Positions 1-9,615 are shown, counted from the first letter of the stretch. The stretch: 64,000 nt of DNA from Jonesia quinghaiensis DSM 15701 (GCF_000423205.1 NZ_AUHN01000010.1:1-64000), one strand, 5' to 3'. Notes: generated by a model not told the origin, from the letters alone. Numbers and translations are program-made.

Positions 1-1299
1 GGCGACACCGTCGAGGTCGATGAACCACTCCTGGAGGTATCCACCGACAAGGTAGACACCGAAGTTCCTTCACCTGTTGCCGGTGTTCTCGGACAAATCC
101 TTGTCCAAGAAGACGAAACAGTTGAGGTCGGCGCTGTCCTCGCAATCATCGGCGACGGGTCACAACCCGCCCCAGCCGCAGCATCAGCTGCACCGGCCGC
201 TGAATCAGCACCAGCGCCCGCAGCACAAACCCCAGCACCAGCCGCAGCATCGGCCGCCCCCGCAGCGTCCACGCCTGTCGCTCCTGCACCAGCAGCGCAG
301 ACTCCCGCTCCGGCTGAACCTGCTGCTCCTGCAAAGCCTGCACAAAATTCCGCGCTCAAGGGTGGTTACCTCACACCTCTCGTGCGCAAATTGGCTGCCG
401 AGAAGGGCGTCGATCTCGCAACCGTCACTGGTACGGGAATCGGTGGGCGTATTCGTAAAGAAGACGTCTTGGCTGCAGCGGAGAAGGCAGCACCTGCTAG
501 CCAACCTGCTCCAGCAGCAACAGGCTCCTCCGCACCATCAGGCGACAGCAAGAAGCCATCAACGATCTTGCCTGTCTCCGACCTTCGTGGAACCACCGAA
601 AAAGCCTCTCGTCTGCGTCAGATCATTGCTGAGCGCATGGTTGAAGCACTGCAGACTCAAGCTCAGCTCACCACCGTCATGGAGGTGGATGTCACCAACG
701 TTGTCCGCCTGCGGACCAAGGTGAAGGAAGCATTCAAGGAGAAGCACGGCGCGAACCTCACGTTCCTGTCGTTCTACGCCTTGGCAGCTGCAGAAGCGTT
801 GAAGGCGTACCCCAAGATCAACGGGGTTTTGGCTGACAAAACAATCACTTACCCCGAGGCAGAACACATCGGCATCGCGGTAGACACTCCTCGTGGGTTG
901 CTCGTGCCAGTTGTGAAGAACGCTGGAGACCTTGACCTCTCCGGTTTTGCCACATCAATTGCTGACCTTGGCGCACGCACCCGTGACAACAAGGTCAAGC
1001 CTGACGAGCTTTCTGGCGCGACGTTCACCATCACCAACACCGGTTCAGGCGGGGCGTTGTTCGACACCCCCATCGTTCCAGTTGGCACCTCAGCCATCAT
1101 GGGCACCGGCACAATGGTGAAACGTGCAGCAGTCGTCAAGGGAGCAGACGGCGAAGACGTCATCGCTATCCGCACCTTCACCTACCTTGCTATCTCTTAC
1201 GACCACCGTCTCGTTGACGGAGCGGACGCGTCACGCTTCCTCTCCGCAGTGAAGGCACGCATCGAAGAAGGCGCATTCGAGGGCAACCTCGGTCTGTGA
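1..1299 (+). CDS. sucB: Dihydrolipoamide acyltransferase E2 (2-oxoglutarate dehydrogenase type), 5' end missing
   Basis: The frame is open from base 1, so the start lies outside the window. The protein begins inside a lipoyl domain, with the lipoyl lysine in the motif STDKVDT (codon 17). A long Ala/Pro linker follows (about residues 55-118), then a peripheral subunit-binding domain (about 123-160) and the acyltransferase domain. The domain carries the catalytic DHRLVDG motif (His402, Asp406, counted from base 1). E2 proteins transfer acyl groups to CoA from a lipoyl arm in the 2-oxoacid dehydrogenase complex. The lipB and lipA genes that supply and attach the lipoyl group lie just downstream, which supports the assignment. 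In actinobacteria this E2 often serves both the pyruvate and 2-oxoglutarate complexes, so the symbol sucB is by convention. The real N-terminus may contain one or more extra lipoyl domains. Confidence 0.93.
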   Translation, partial: GDTVEVDEPLLEVSTDKVDTEVPSPVAGVLGQILVQEDETVEVGAVLAIIGDGSQPAPAAASAAPAAESAPAPAAQTPAPAAASAAPAASTPVAPAPAAQTPAPAEPAAPAKPAQNSALKGGYLTPLVRKLAAEKGVDLATVTGTGIGGRIRKEDVLAAAEKAAPASQPAPAATGSSAPSGDSKKPSTILPVSDLRGTTEKASRLRQIIAERMVEALQTQAQLTTVMEVDVTNVVRLRTKVKEAFKEKHGANLTFLSFYALAAAEALKAYPKINGVLADKTITYPEAEHIGIAVDTPRGLLVPVVKNAGDLDLSGFATSIADLGARTRDNKVKPDELSGATFTITNTGSGGALFDTPIVPVGTSAIMGTGTMVKRAAVVKGADGEDVIAIRTFTYLAISYDHRLVDGADASRFLSAVKARIEEGAFEGNLGL

Positions 1300-1330
1300 T
1301 GCACTCAATCACACACTAAGCACCACCTCA

Positions 1331-1368
1331 CACAGGCGGGCATCAGGTAAAACTGATGCCCGTCTGTG
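1331..1368 (+). terminator. Hairpin after sucB
   Basis: A 16-bp stem (1331-1346 with 1353-1368, one G-U type mismatch) encloses the loop GTAAAA. It lies 31 bases after the sucB stop. There is no long T-run after it, but stem length and position fit a transcription terminator. Confidence 0.6.
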
Positions 1369-1426
1369 GCATGTCGCTCACTCCTTCACCCGGCATCAAC
1401 GGCTCAACCTGATTACTGTTGGAATC

Positions 1427-2356
1427 ATGAACGACACTCGTACACCTCGCACCGTTGTGATTGCCGGCGCTAGCGGACTGATAGGACAAGCCCTATCCAG
1501 AGCGCTTCGGGCTCGCGGAGACCGCGTCATACACCTCACCCGTGCTGCCACTGGACGCACACATGCAGCTGATGGTCTCAGTACCGTCACCTGGGACCCA
1601 GCTCGGGGGTTTGTGCCCCAGCGTGTGATCGATTCAGCTGACGTTGTCGTGAACCTCGCTGGTGCAAGCATCGGCGGAAAGCGATGGGACAAGGCTTATA
1701 AGAAGAAAATTCTTGATTCCCGCGTTAAAGCAACCGCCACTTTAGCCCATGCTATCGCCCGGTCAGACACTCCCCCACGAACGCTCTTGCAGGCATCTGC
1801 TACAGGCTTTTATGGGTTCCCTGATAGCGACGTGGATGAGACGTCGTTCTCAGGCTCAACGTACCTTGCAGCTGTCTGCCGTGCTTGGGAAGCAGAAGCA
1901 AAATCAGCAATGACTGCTGGCGCCCGGGTAGTTTTCCTCCGCACCGGGATCGTCTTATCCCCGGAAGGTGGGGCGCTAAAGCAACTACTCCTCCCCTTGA
2001 AAATGGGAGTTGGTGGGCCACTTGGATCCGGGAAACAAGCATGGAGTTGGATCACTCTTGAGGATCACGTCCGTGCTTGCATGTTCCTCATGGACTCCCC
2101 TGAAGCGTGGGGGCCGGTCAACCTGGTTGCCCCGGGGACAGTCTCTAACCGGGTTCTTACCCAACACTTCGCAGAGGCATATCACCGCCCCGCGCTCTTT
2201 ACCGTGCCATCCCCTGCGCTGCGCCTAGTTCTTGGTGAATTTTCACGAGAAATTACCCGTGGGGTCGTTGTTCAACCACGCATCCTTGAGGAACTTGGCT
2301 TCACGTGGCACCACCCCACTGTTGACAAAGCAGCGCAGTGGGCACGCACTCAATAG
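1427..2356 (+). CDS. TIGR01777 family NAD(P)-dependent epimerase (SDR39U1/YfcH-like)
   Basis: This 309-residue protein has an N-terminal Rossmann motif, GASGLIGQAL, near residues 14-23. Its C-terminal segment (about 265-309, with GFTWHHPTV) resembles the DUF1731 tail that marks the TIGR01777 branch of extended short-chain dehydrogenases. The length matches the family. The substrate is unknown for the family, so I infer only NAD(P)-dependent sugar-nucleotide epimerase-like chemistry in the cytoplasm. In many actinobacteria a gene of this family sits between sucB and lipB, as here. It is probably transcribed from its own promoter, because the sucB hairpin lies in front of it. It converges on the membrane protein gene that ends 15 bases downstream. 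Confidence 0.85.
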   Translation: MNDTRTPRTVVIAGASGLIGQALSRALRARGDRVIHLTRAATGRTHAADGLSTVTWDPARGFVPQRVIDSADVVVNLAGASIGGKRWDKAYKKKILDSRVKATATLAHAIARSDTPPRTLLQASATGFYGFPDSDVDETSFSGSTYLAAVCRAWEAEAKSAMTAGARVVFLRTGIVLSPEGGALKQLLLPLKMGVGGPLGSGKQAWSWITLEDHVRACMFLMDSPEAWGPVNLVAPGTVSNRVLTQHFAEAYHRPALFTVPSPALRLVLGEFSREITRGVVVQPRILEELGFTWHHPTVDKAAQWARTQ

Positions 2357-2370
2357 CGTGTGTTTAGCGT

Positions 2371-3762
2371 TTAGCTCTCTGATTCATCCGCCGTAGGTGC
2401 CGTCACCGAAGCAAGAAGCCAGTCGGCATCTTCCCTGTGGACAACGACACGTGCCTGCTCCTGGTAGGTTGCTTCCGTTGAATCCTCCCCCACTCCTGCA
2501 AGTGTTTGGTGGAGCTGGTAGTCCACTATCACAGTTGCAGTGTCCGGGGACAGGTCTTCCACGAGTGCGTCGGCGAATGTAACGTCTGCTTGGGAGACGG
2601 AGACTTTCTGTTGGCGTAATGACGCAACGAGATCAGCTGTTTGGGTTGCGATATCGCTGCCTTCCACAGCGAACGACGATGTATCAATCTCCGCAGTGGT
2701 GTCTTGCGTTTGATCAATGATGGTTGTGTAACGCAAGGTGATGAGGTCTTGCACCTCACTGACAGCAGTTTCTTCTTCTGCTGTCAGTTGGGGTGTCTCC
2801 TCAACGGCGACCACGCCGTCATCAGTTGTACTAGCCGGGGTGCGACGTGGGTCTGCACCAGATCCCCAGGTCATTGCGCCCCAGGTCACGCCCATCAGAA
2901 CGATGGCGGTTCCTACGATGCCTGCAATGACAGGCACTTTGCGTTTACTGTGAGTTCCTTGGCCCGTGCGCTCACCTGGCGATGTTGTTGGTCGCGGTAG
3001 TGCTTGTGACTTACGTGCCGTCTCAGGTGACTCCGCGGGTCGCGGAGTTTCCGATGCAGAGGCTGGTTCCTCTGCTGTGTCATGGAGAGTCAGTGCAGCG
3101 TCACCCATCGCATGCGGACCGGCGTGCTCTATAACTGTTGTGAGTTGCTGACTCGCATGGAGTGCAACTCCATTGTCGATCAAACCTGCGCGCGCGAGGT
3201 CGGTGAGCACGGCACGTAGTTGCTCAACGATACCCATTGTTCGACGGCGCCCACCTTCCGTGACACCTGGGGTGCGCAATGTTGTCGTGTGGCTGATGAG
3301 GACGTTGTCATCTACGTCAAGCAGCAGATCCCCAGTAGCGAGGTGGTCAGGCTCATGCCCTAGCGTGCGCAACGTCATGATCGCAGTGACAAGTTGCGAG
3401 AGCACCGACACGGATCCAGCTGGGTCTGCTGGTCGTCGAGCAAGTTCCCTGGTCAGCGGCCGGGTCGGTTCCGTCACAAGCACAACTGCGGTGGTTAGTG
3501 CGATAGCGGCGTGGAGTGGCTCCACGTGCTCATGGTTACGGGACAGGTCTTGTGCGAGTTTTTCCCACGTGCCCGCTGCGTCTTTGGCTTGCTGTGCCTG
3601 TTCGTACCATTGGACGCGTAAGCGAACGGGTTCACCGTGGCGTTCGGCATCCAAAATGGTGCACGGCCCGTGAGGGGTCAACGCATGAGGGATGAGCACG
3701 TTATTAATCGTGATGCCGGCGTCAGCGAGGATCGCGACGTCCGCGTCATGGAGGTGGGACAT
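2371..3762 (-). CDS. Membrane-anchored protein with a possible degenerate kinase-like domain
   Basis: The protein has 463 residues. Residues 1-220 form a cytoplasmic part, and a Pro/Ser/Thr-rich stretch (about 225-275) leads to a basic patch (KRKVP). One transmembrane helix follows (about 278-300), then an extracytoplasmic domain of roughly 160 residues rich in Thr, Asp and Glu. The layout kinase-like domain, linker, single helix and outer domain recalls actinobacterial Ser/Thr kinases. The stretch TGDLLLDVDDNVLISH vaguely follows a kinase HGDL...NVL catalytic-loop pattern, but the catalytic residues are not there. I infer a pseudokinase-like sensor or cell-envelope factor; this is weak. The gene is monocistronic and faces the TIGR01777 gene. 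Confidence 0.55.
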   Translation of the reverse strand: MSHLHDADVAILADAGITINNVLIPHALTPHGPCTILDAERHGEPVRLRVQWYEQAQQAKDAAGTWEKLAQDLSRNHEHVEPLHAAIALTTAVVLVTEPTRPLTRELARRPADPAGSVSVLSQLVTAIMTLRTLGHEPDHLATGDLLLDVDDNVLISHTTTLRTPGVTEGGRRRTMGIVEQLRAVLTDLARAGLIDNGVALHASQQLTTVIEHAGPHAMGDAALTLHDTAEEPASASETPRPAESPETARKSQALPRPTTSPGERTGQGTHSKRKVPVIAGIVGTAIVLMGVTWGAMTWGSGADPRRTPASTTDDGVVAVEETPQLTAEEETAVSEVQDLITLRYTTIIDQTQDTTAEIDTSSFAVEGSDIATQTADLVASLRQQKVSVSQADVTFADALVEDLSPDTATVIVDYQLHQTLAGVGEDSTEATYQEQARVVVHREDADWLLASVTAPTADESES

Positions 3763-3834
3763 GGTTACTATTCCACCTCATTGTGGGGGTCAATTTCCCC
3801 TTTTCCACAGTGCAGTGGTCCCCACTGTGAGGTG

Positions 3835-4872
3835 TTACCGCACCTGAGTGACTCTCTCAACGGTGTTGTGGTCAGCGCTGGTCTGCGCAAGGTCAAGAAT
3901 ATGTGCTGTGTACACGGCGTCCTGCGGATCGACAGGTGCACTTCGGTCACCAGCAAGCCACTGTTGCGATTCTCGGTAGAAGTCAGCGTGGTTCCCAGAA
4001 GCTGCCGGGACAGGAACAGTTTCGTTGCCTCGGCTCATCCACCCTTCGTGTTGCTCCGTGAGCACTACTGGGTCACTAAATGGCGTTGCTTCTCCTTCGA
4101 ACTGGGTGACGCAATACGCGCCACGCGACCCCAGTACGCGTGTTCGCGGGCCTGGAGCGCCCACCAGCGCTCCGGCTTGGAGGCGCGACACAACGCCGTT
4201 TTCATGGGTCAATGTGAGGAAAACATCGTCATTTGCTGGTGTTGTGAGGGAGCGCACCGTTGCGTGAACGCTGCCTACGGGACCAAAGAGTTGCACTGCT
4301 GAATCAACGAGGTGGGCGCCAAGGTCGTGGAGGAGCCCACCAGAGGCTGGGTCGTTCTCTTTCCACCTATTTTTTGGTTCTGGGCGCCACCGTTCCCATC
4401 GCCGTTCAAACGTGTGAATGTCCCCTAGTTGGTGAGTGTCAACGAGGTGGCGAAGGGTGAGTTGTTCACGGTCCCATCGCCTGTTCTGGAAAACGGTGAG
4501 GGGAACGTTGTGTCGACTCGCGGCGTCAACGATGCTTTGCGCTGCTTGGGTGCCGACGGCAAGCGGTTTATCCACGATCACGGGGATGCCCGCTTCAATG
4601 AGTTGTGTTGCTTGATCGTGGTGTGTTGCGCTGGGGCTCACAATGATGACGACGTCGTAGTCATCACGTCGAGAAATGAGCTCTTCCACTGTGGACAAAA
4701 TCTGCGGTGCACCCCAATCGTCACGCGCCTGGTTAGCCCGATCAGTGTTGTTGGTCACAACCGCGGTGACATTCCACCCTGCCTCCTGAAGGAGCGGGGT
4801 GTGGATCTGTCGACCTGCCATCCCATAGCCTGTCAACGCTGCGCGCGGGCTAGATTTCCGGAAGAAAGTCAT
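3835..4872 (-). CDS. Gfo/Idh/MocA family oxidoreductase
   Basis: The 345-residue protein starts with a nucleotide-binding motif, GYGMAGRQIH (about residues 16-25). It has the family's EKP-like motif in the form DKPLA near residue 100, so Asp replaces the usual Glu. The C-terminal half fits the alpha/beta substrate-binding domain (GGLLHDLGAHLVDSAVQLFG). Family members are cytoplasmic NAD(P)-dependent dehydrogenases of sugars, inositols or related polyols; the substrate cannot be told. The gene is divergent from lipB, with 78 bases between the two starts, and does not form an obvious operon with the pseudokinase-like gene downstream of it. Confidence 0.85.
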   Translation of the reverse strand: MTFFRKSSPRAALTGYGMAGRQIHTPLLQEAGWNVTAVVTNNTDRANQARDDWGAPQILSTVEELISRRDDYDVVIIVSPSATHHDQATQLIEAGIPVIVDKPLAVGTQAAQSIVDAASRHNVPLTVFQNRRWDREQLTLRHLVDTHQLGDIHTFERRWERWRPEPKNRWKENDPASGGLLHDLGAHLVDSAVQLFGPVGSVHATVRSLTTPANDDVFLTLTHENGVVSRLQAGALVGAPGPRTRVLGSRGAYCVTQFEGEATPFSDPVVLTEQHEGWMSRGNETVPVPAASGNHADFYRESQQWLAGDRSAPVDPQDAVYTAHILDLAQTSADHNTVERVTQVR

Positions 4873-4950
4873 AGAACCATCCTACTCAGCACAGCATCCA
4901 CATGTCGGCCCAGTTCGCCCTGATGGTACGCCGGGGGTTACGGTGACGGT

Positions 4951-5622
4951 GTGGACACCGCTTCGCCCCATGCGACCATCCATTCCATCCCTTTCGCTGA
5001 CGCGCTGACGCTTCAGCGGCAACTTCATGCCGCCGTTGTTGCAGGCACTGAGCCGCCAAGCGTCATATTTGTTGAGCATGAGGGCGTGTACACCGCCGGG
5101 AAACGCACCCGTGCGGCGGAAAAAACACTAGTACCCACCATTGACGTTGATCGTGGCGGAAAAATTACCTGGCATGGCCCAGGTCAACTCGTCGCATACC
5201 CCATAGTTCGCCTTGCCCCTCCGATTGATGTTGTTCGCTATGTTCGTGACCTCGAGGAAGCTGTGATGCGCAGTTGTGCACGCTTGGGTGTCGCCACAAA
5301 ACGCGTGGAAGGTCGCTCCGGTGTGTGGGTCGCTAACCCTGCCGGGATGGACCGCAAGCTGTGCGCAATTGGGGTACGTGTTGCCCAAGGTGTTTCCATG
5401 CACGGGATTGCTTTGAACTGCAATAACTCGCTGGAGCCCTACCAACACATCGTGCCTTGCGGTATTAGTGACGCAGGCGTGTCAACACTGAGCCTCGAGG
5501 CTGGACACACCATTACAACTGATGATGCTGTCCCTATCCTTGACGAGGAACTACAACACCTCATTGGCCCCCTGACAACTGTTCGCTCCCTGGTGCATTG
5601 CGCACCACAGATCTCGCACTGA
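4951..5622 (+). CDS. lipB: Octanoyl-[ACP]:protein N-octanoyltransferase
   Basis: LipB moves the octanoyl group from acyl carrier protein to the lipoyl domains of 2-oxoacid dehydrogenase E2 subunits and of GcvH. The 223-residue protein has the [17 protein letters not shown] signature (about residues 68-84), the catalytic lysine region RKLCAIGVR (Lys137) and the catalytic cysteine in PCGISD (Cys170). The GTG at 4951 gives the family's usual length. The stop is 11 bases ahead of the lipA start, so the two form a lipoate operon downstream of an E2 gene. Confidence 0.95.
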   Translation: MDTASPHATIHSIPFADALTLQRQLHAAVVAGTEPPSVIFVEHEGVYTAGKRTRAAEKTLVPTIDVDRGGKITWHGPGQLVAYPIVRLAPPIDVVRYVRDLEEAVMRSCARLGVATKRVEGRSGVWVANPAGMDRKLCAIGVRVAQGVSMHGIALNCNNSLEPYQHIVPCGISDAGVSTLSLEAGHTITTDDAVPILDEELQHLIGPLTTVRSLVHCAPQISH

Positions 5623-5633
5623 AGGAGAACTCC

Positions 5634-6662
5634 ATGGCCATTCCCGCAGAGGGTCGTAAGATGCTGCGCATCGAAGCGCGCAACTCCCAAGTACCTATTG
5701 AGAAAAAACCAGAGTGGATTAAAACCAGGGCAACTGTTGGCCCTGAATACTCAGACATCAAATCACTGGTCAAGTCAGGAAATTTGCACACTGTGTGCGA
5801 AGAAGCTGGCTGCCCCAACATTTACGAGTGCTGGGAAGACCGTGAAGCAACATTCCTCATTGGTGGAGATCAATGCACACGACGGTGTGACTTCTGCCAG
5901 ATCGACACCGGCAAACCTGCGGAATTTGATGCCGATGAGCCAAGACGCGTTGCGTTGTCCGTTCAAGAAATGGGTTTGCGGTATTCCACCGTAACCGGAG
6001 TGGCTCGCGACGACCTGCCTGACGGGGGCGCGTGGCTATATGCCGAAACTGTCCGCCAGATCCATGCCATGAACCCAACCACCGGTGTAGAACTTCTCAT
6101 CCCGGACTTTAACGCGATCCCCGAACTCCTTGACCAGGTCAATGAGTCCCGCCCCGAGGTGTTGGCCCATAACGTGGAAACTGTTCCGCGAATTTTCAAA
6201 GCGATTCGCCCAGGCTTCCGCTACGAACGCTCACTGTCTGTCATTACCCGCGCCAGAGACGCAGGCCTGATCACAAAATCAAACCTGATCCTCGGAATGG
6301 GCGAAACAACAGACGAGATCGTTGAAGCAATGGTGTCCTTGCATGAGGCTGGATGCGACTTGTTGACAATCACCCAATATTTGCGCCCCACTCCACGCCA
6401 CCACCCCGTGGATCGGTGGGTACGCCCAGAAGAGTTTGTGGAATTGTCGAACGAGGCAGAACGTATTGGATTCCTTGGAGTAATGTCCGGTCCCCTCGTT
6501 CGCTCGTCATACCGAGCCGGAAGGCTATGGGGCCAAGCAATGGGACGGCGCGGACTTCCCGTTCCAGAGGCTCTTGCCCACCTCAGCGAACCAACAGTGT
6601 CACGGCAAGAAGCCGCTTTCATCACCGCACATTCGCCCACGGCGAAAGCCCCTCTCGCCTGA
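5634..6662 (+). CDS. lipA: Lipoyl synthase, radical SAM
   Basis: LipA inserts two sulfur atoms into the octanoyl chain made by LipB. I chose the ATG at 5634 because a GAAGGAG ribosome site sits 7 bases upstream (5621-5627) and because [17 protein letters not shown] matches the family's N-terminus. An in-frame start at 5598 would overlap lipB. The 342-residue protein has the auxiliary cluster cysteines Cys55, Cys60 and Cys66, the radical SAM motif CTRRCDFC (Cys81, Cys85, Cys88), and the C-terminal RSSYRAG, whose serine ligates the auxiliary cluster. It is co-transcribed with lipB. Confidence 0.97.
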   Translation: MAIPAEGRKMLRIEARNSQVPIEKKPEWIKTRATVGPEYSDIKSLVKSGNLHTVCEEAGCPNIYECWEDREATFLIGGDQCTRRCDFCQIDTGKPAEFDADEPRRVALSVQEMGLRYSTVTGVARDDLPDGGAWLYAETVRQIHAMNPTTGVELLIPDFNAIPELLDQVNESRPEVLAHNVETVPRIFKAIRPGFRYERSLSVITRARDAGLITKSNLILGMGETTDEIVEAMVSLHEAGCDLLTITQYLRPTPRHHPVDRWVRPEEFVELSNEAERIGFLGVMSGPLVRSSYRAGRLWGQAMGRRGLPVPEALAHLSEPTVSRQEAAFITAHSPTAKAPLA

Positions 6663-6702
6663 TGTGCGCTCAACCGCACAATCCCCGACTAGACTGGTAG
6701 CC

Positions 6703-7428
6703 ATGGCTCGCAAGAACACCTCTGCCGATGTCCCTGCGGAAGGCGGCAAGCAGAAGAAACCGAAAAAGGTCCGTTGGTATCACCAGGTACACCAGGTGTA
6801 CAAACTAACGGTGCAGCACGACCCTGCCACACGGTGGTGGATTCTCGGTTGGGCTGCCATCGTTTTGGCGGTCGCTGTCGTCGTTGGACTCTTGATTAAC
6901 CAACTGATTTATCTTGTCATCGTTGGTTTGCCCTTCGCTGTGCTTGCTGGCATGTTCGTGCTGGCACGCCGCGCTGAAAAGGTGCAGTACGGGCTTCTTG
7001 ATGGCCAAAAGGGCGCCTCCCGTGCCGTGCTAAACACGATTCGCCGTGGCTGGTCCTTCCCCGAAGAGCCTGTTGCGATGGATCCCAAGACTCAGGATTT
7101 GGTTTTCCGTGGTGTTGGGCGCCCAGGTGTTGTGCTCATTACTGAAGGCCCCGCTAAACGTGTAGAGCGCATGGTTGATAAAGAACAACGCCGGCTTCAG
7201 CGTATTTTGCCTGGTGTCCCTGTGACAGTTATTCAGGTTGGCCATGAAGAAGGTCAAGTTCCTGTCGCCAAGCTTGTGCGCACCGTTCAAAAGCTCAAGC
7301 CAAAGTTGACCAAAGCAGAACTTGGTGAAGTCAACAAACGCCTCATGGCATTGGGCCAAATGAGACTGCCCATTCCTAAAGGCGTAGACCCGATGCGTGC
7401 CCGGCCTGACCGTCGAGGTATGCGCTAA
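6703..7428 (+). CDS. DUF4191 membrane protein
   Basis: I chose the ATG at 6703; the open frame runs back to 6574 but that would overlap the end of lipA. The 241-residue protein starts with a lysine-rich region, has two transmembrane helices (about residues 48-70 and 75-93), then a cytoplasmic domain of about 140 residues that ends in a basic tail. The composition and the place directly after lipA match the DUF4191 family of actinobacteria. No function is established. It may be transcribed with lipBA, because no terminator is visible in the 40-base gap. Confidence 0.85.
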   Translation: MARKNTSADVPAEGGKQKKPKKVRWYHQVHQVYKLTVQHDPATRWWILGWAAIVLAVAVVVGLLINQLIYLVIVGLPFAVLAGMFVLARRAEKVQYGLLDGQKGASRAVLNTIRRGWSFPEEPVAMDPKTQDLVFRGVGRPGVVLITEGPAKRVERMVDKEQRRLQRILPGVPVTVIQVGHEEGQVPVAKLVRTVQKLKPKLTKAELGEVNKRLMALGQMRLPIPKGVDPMRARPDRRGMR

Positions 7429-7460
7429 TCCGACAATAGCTTTGATGCACCGCGTCTAGG

Positions 7461-7512
7461 CTTATGACTGTGGGGGTGTCACACGTTTGTGTGACACCCC
7501 CACAGTCATAAG
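7461..7512. terminator. Bidirectional hairpin with a perfect 24-bp stem
   Basis: Bases 7461-7484 are the exact reverse complement of 7489-7512, with a GTTT loop. The hairpin lies between the convergent DUF4191 and RDD genes and probably ends both transcripts. There is no long T-run on either side. Confidence 0.75.
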
Positions 7513-7521
7513 CCGTCGTGG

Positions 7522-7968
7522 TCAGCGGCGAACAATAAATGTTCGGGCGGCCATGTCATGCAAGCCTCGCCCTGAGGAATCCCAGACCACGGCAGGAATG
7601 ACAAGACTCAATAGAAGAGTACGAATAATCGCGGCGGCGAACCCCACATACCCGTTCGCTGTGTGCTCCGTACGCACACGTATGCCGCATAGACGGTGGC
7701 CGATAGTGTGCCCTAGCGTTGCGACCAGAATTATCGTCACACCAACAAATACTCCCAGTTGCCCCAGAGCATGCCCGTTAAACAGAAGCCAAGCAATCCC
7801 GCTAGCTACCAGCCAATCAATAATCAACGCAATGACGCGTCGGCCGAGCGGTGCAGGCGATCCAGGGCCCTGTTCAGGGATGTGATACCGACGAAGCGCC
7901 GCTTCTCGGCTTCCTTCTTGTGGTGTTTGCCCACCGAGCCAGGAACTGAAGTCTTTGCGTGAAGCCAC
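7522..7968 (-). CDS. RDD family membrane protein
   Basis: The 148-residue protein has three hydrophobic segments (about residues 45-65, 70-92 and 112-132). It carries the family's conserved Arg and Asp pattern in LGRRVIALIIDWLVASG near residue 40 and a short Arg-rich end. RDD proteins are small multi-pass membrane proteins of mostly unknown function; some have been linked to ion transport. The gene diverges from glnA, and the RDD-glnA neighbourhood is common in actinobacteria. It converges on DUF4191 across the 24-bp hairpin. Confidence 0.85.
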   Translation of the reverse strand: MASRKDFSSWLGGQTPQEGSREAALRRYHIPEQGPGSPAPLGRRVIALIIDWLVASGIAWLLFNGHALGQLGVFVGVTIILVATLGHTIGHRLCGIRVRTEHTANGYVGFAAAIIRTLLLSLVIPAVVWDSSGRGLHDMAARTFIVRR

Positions 7969-8090
7969 TCACATAGACTACCCGCCATCTGATGAACACG
8001 ACCTCACAAGGCAATGTGCTTCAGGTAACGTGGGAGAGGAACGTAGATCCACAGGGTCGGCTACCTGAATGTCACACAGAACGCGAATGT

Positions 8091-8128
8091 GTAACAACCG
8101 CGAAACATAAGGTACACCGCAGGGAAAC
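8091..8128 (+). promoter_or_regulatory. GlnR-like binding site upstream of glnA
   Basis: GTAAC (8091-8095), six bases, then GAAAC (8102-8106) match the actinobacterial GlnR half-site pair gTnAC-N6-GaAAC exactly. A second GAAAC (8124-8128) follows at a 22-base period, with a weaker first half (TACAC, 8113-8117). This suggests tandem a/b boxes. A possible -10 element, TAGATT, lies at 8137-8142, followed by about 50 bases to the start codon. Nitrogen control of glnA by a GlnR regulator is the inference. Confidence 0.6.
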
Positions 8129-8190
8129 CCCCACCCCGTAGATTCTTGTACAGCCCAGCATTGAGGGCACCACCGATCAAGGAGTAACGG

Positions 8191-9615
8191 ATGTTCCAAA
8201 CCCCCGAGGAAGCAATTGCCTTCCTGAAGGAAGAGAACGTCGAGTTCGTCGACGCACGCTTCTGTGACCTTCCGGGCCAGATGCAGCACTTCAACGTTCC
8301 GATCGAGCAATTCGATGCGGACGCATTCACCGAGGGCATGATGTTCGACGGATCATCGATCCGCGGTTTCCAGGCCATCCACGAGTCAGACATGAAGCTC
8401 GTGCCTGATGTTACGACGGCTTACATCGACCCTTACCGCAAGCGGAAGACGCTCGTCGTCAACTTCTCGATTGTGGACCCATTCACTGGTGAACCCTACT
8501 CACGCGACCCACGCAATGTTGCCCAGCGCGCCGAGGCGTACTTGAAGTCAACCGGTATCGCAGACACCGTTTTCTTCGGGCCTGAGGCAGAGTTCTACGC
8601 TTTCGACGGTATCCGTTACCAGACCACCCCCGGCTCAACACTGTACGAAATTGAGTCAGGCACCGCTGCGTGGAACATGGGCCGTGAAGAAGAAGGCTTC
8701 AACAAGGGTTACAAAACCCGTACCAAGGGCGGGTACTTCCCCGTTTCACCACTTGACCACTTCGCTGACTTCCGTGACGAAATCTGCGCTGACCTCGCTG
8801 CTGTCGGGATCGATGTAGAGCGCGCACACCACGAGGTCGGTACTGCAGGGCAGCAAGAAATCAACTACCGCTTCAGCACCCTCACCGCCGCTGGCGATGA
8901 CTTGATGAAGTTCAAGTATGTTGTGAAGAACTCAGCATGGGCCCAGGGCAAGACTGTGACCTTCATGCCTAAGCCAATCTTCGGTGACAACGGTTCCGGT
9001 ATGCACTGCCACCAGTCGCTGTGGAAAGACGGCAAGCCTCTGTTCTTCGATGAGAAGGGCTATGGCGGTCTATCTGACATGGCGCGTTGGTACATCGGTG
9101 GTTTGTTGAAGCACGCACCAGCAGTGCTCGCTTTCACCAACCCTTCCATCAACTCCTACCGTCGTTTGGTTCCCGGCTATGAAGCACCAGTGAACCTGGT
9201 GTACTCGGCTCGTAACCGTTCAGCAGCTATCCGCGTGCCTGTCACCGGTAACAACGCTAAAGCAAAGCGCGTTGAGTTCCGCGTACCAGACCCAACAGCG
9301 AACCCATACTTGGCTTTCGCCGCTCAGTTGCTTGCTGGTCTAGACGGAATCAAGAACCGCATCGAACCACCAGACCCAATCGACAAGGACCTGTACGAGC
9401 TCCCACCGGAGGAGTACACCCAAATCGCTAAGGTGCCAGAATCACTTGGTGAAGCACTCGAAGCACTCGAAGCTGACCATGACTTCTTGACCGTTGGCGG
9501 AGTCTTCCCTGAAGACCTCATCCAGACATGGATCGCTTACAAGCGTGAGAAGGAACTCGAGCCAATGAGCTTGCGTCCACACCCATACGAGTTCGAGTTG
9601 TACTACGACGTGTAA
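8191..9615 (+). CDS. glnA: Glutamine synthetase type I, adenylylation-regulated
   Basis: Glutamine synthetase makes glutamine from glutamate, ammonia and ATP. The 474-residue protein has the full GSI pattern, including [10 protein letters not shown] (about residue 50), a metal-binding segment [13 protein letters not shown], and [11 protein letters not shown]. The adenylylation tyrosine lies in [11 protein letters not shown] (Tyr402, codon 9394-9396), the target of GlnE encoded 2 kb away. AAGGAG at 8179-8184 is the ribosome site for the ATG at 8191. A GlnR-like site and a possible -10 lie upstream, so nitrogen-responsive transcription plus adenylylation is likely. A strong hairpin ends the gene. 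Confidence 0.97.
   Translation: MFQTPEEAIAFLKEENVEFVDARFCDLPGQMQHFNVPIEQFDADAFTEGMMFDGSSIRGFQAIHESDMKLVPDVTTAYIDPYRKRKTLVVNFSIVDPFTGEPYSRDPRNVAQRAEAYLKSTGIADTVFFGPEAEFYAFDGIRYQTTPGSTLYEIESGTAAWNMGREEEGFNKGYKTRTKGGYFPVSPLDHFADFRDEICADLAAVGIDVERAHHEVGTAGQQEINYRFSTLTAAGDDLMKFKYVVKNSAWAQGKTVTFMPKPIFGDNGSGMHCHQSLWKDGKPLFFDEKGYGGLSDMARWYIGGLLKHAPAVLAFTNPSINSYRRLVPGYEAPVNLVYSARNRSAAIRVPVTGNNAKAKRVEFRVPDPTANPYLAFAAQLLAGLDGIKNRIEPPDPIDKDLYELPPEEYTQIAKVPESLGEALEALEADHDFLTVGGVFPEDLIQTWIAYKREKELEPMSLRPHPYEFELYYDV

Noticed and set aside
77-724. A 215-codon frame with Gln/Pro/His-rich repeats
   Set aside because: It is the shifted reading of the Ala/Pro linker of the E2 protein.
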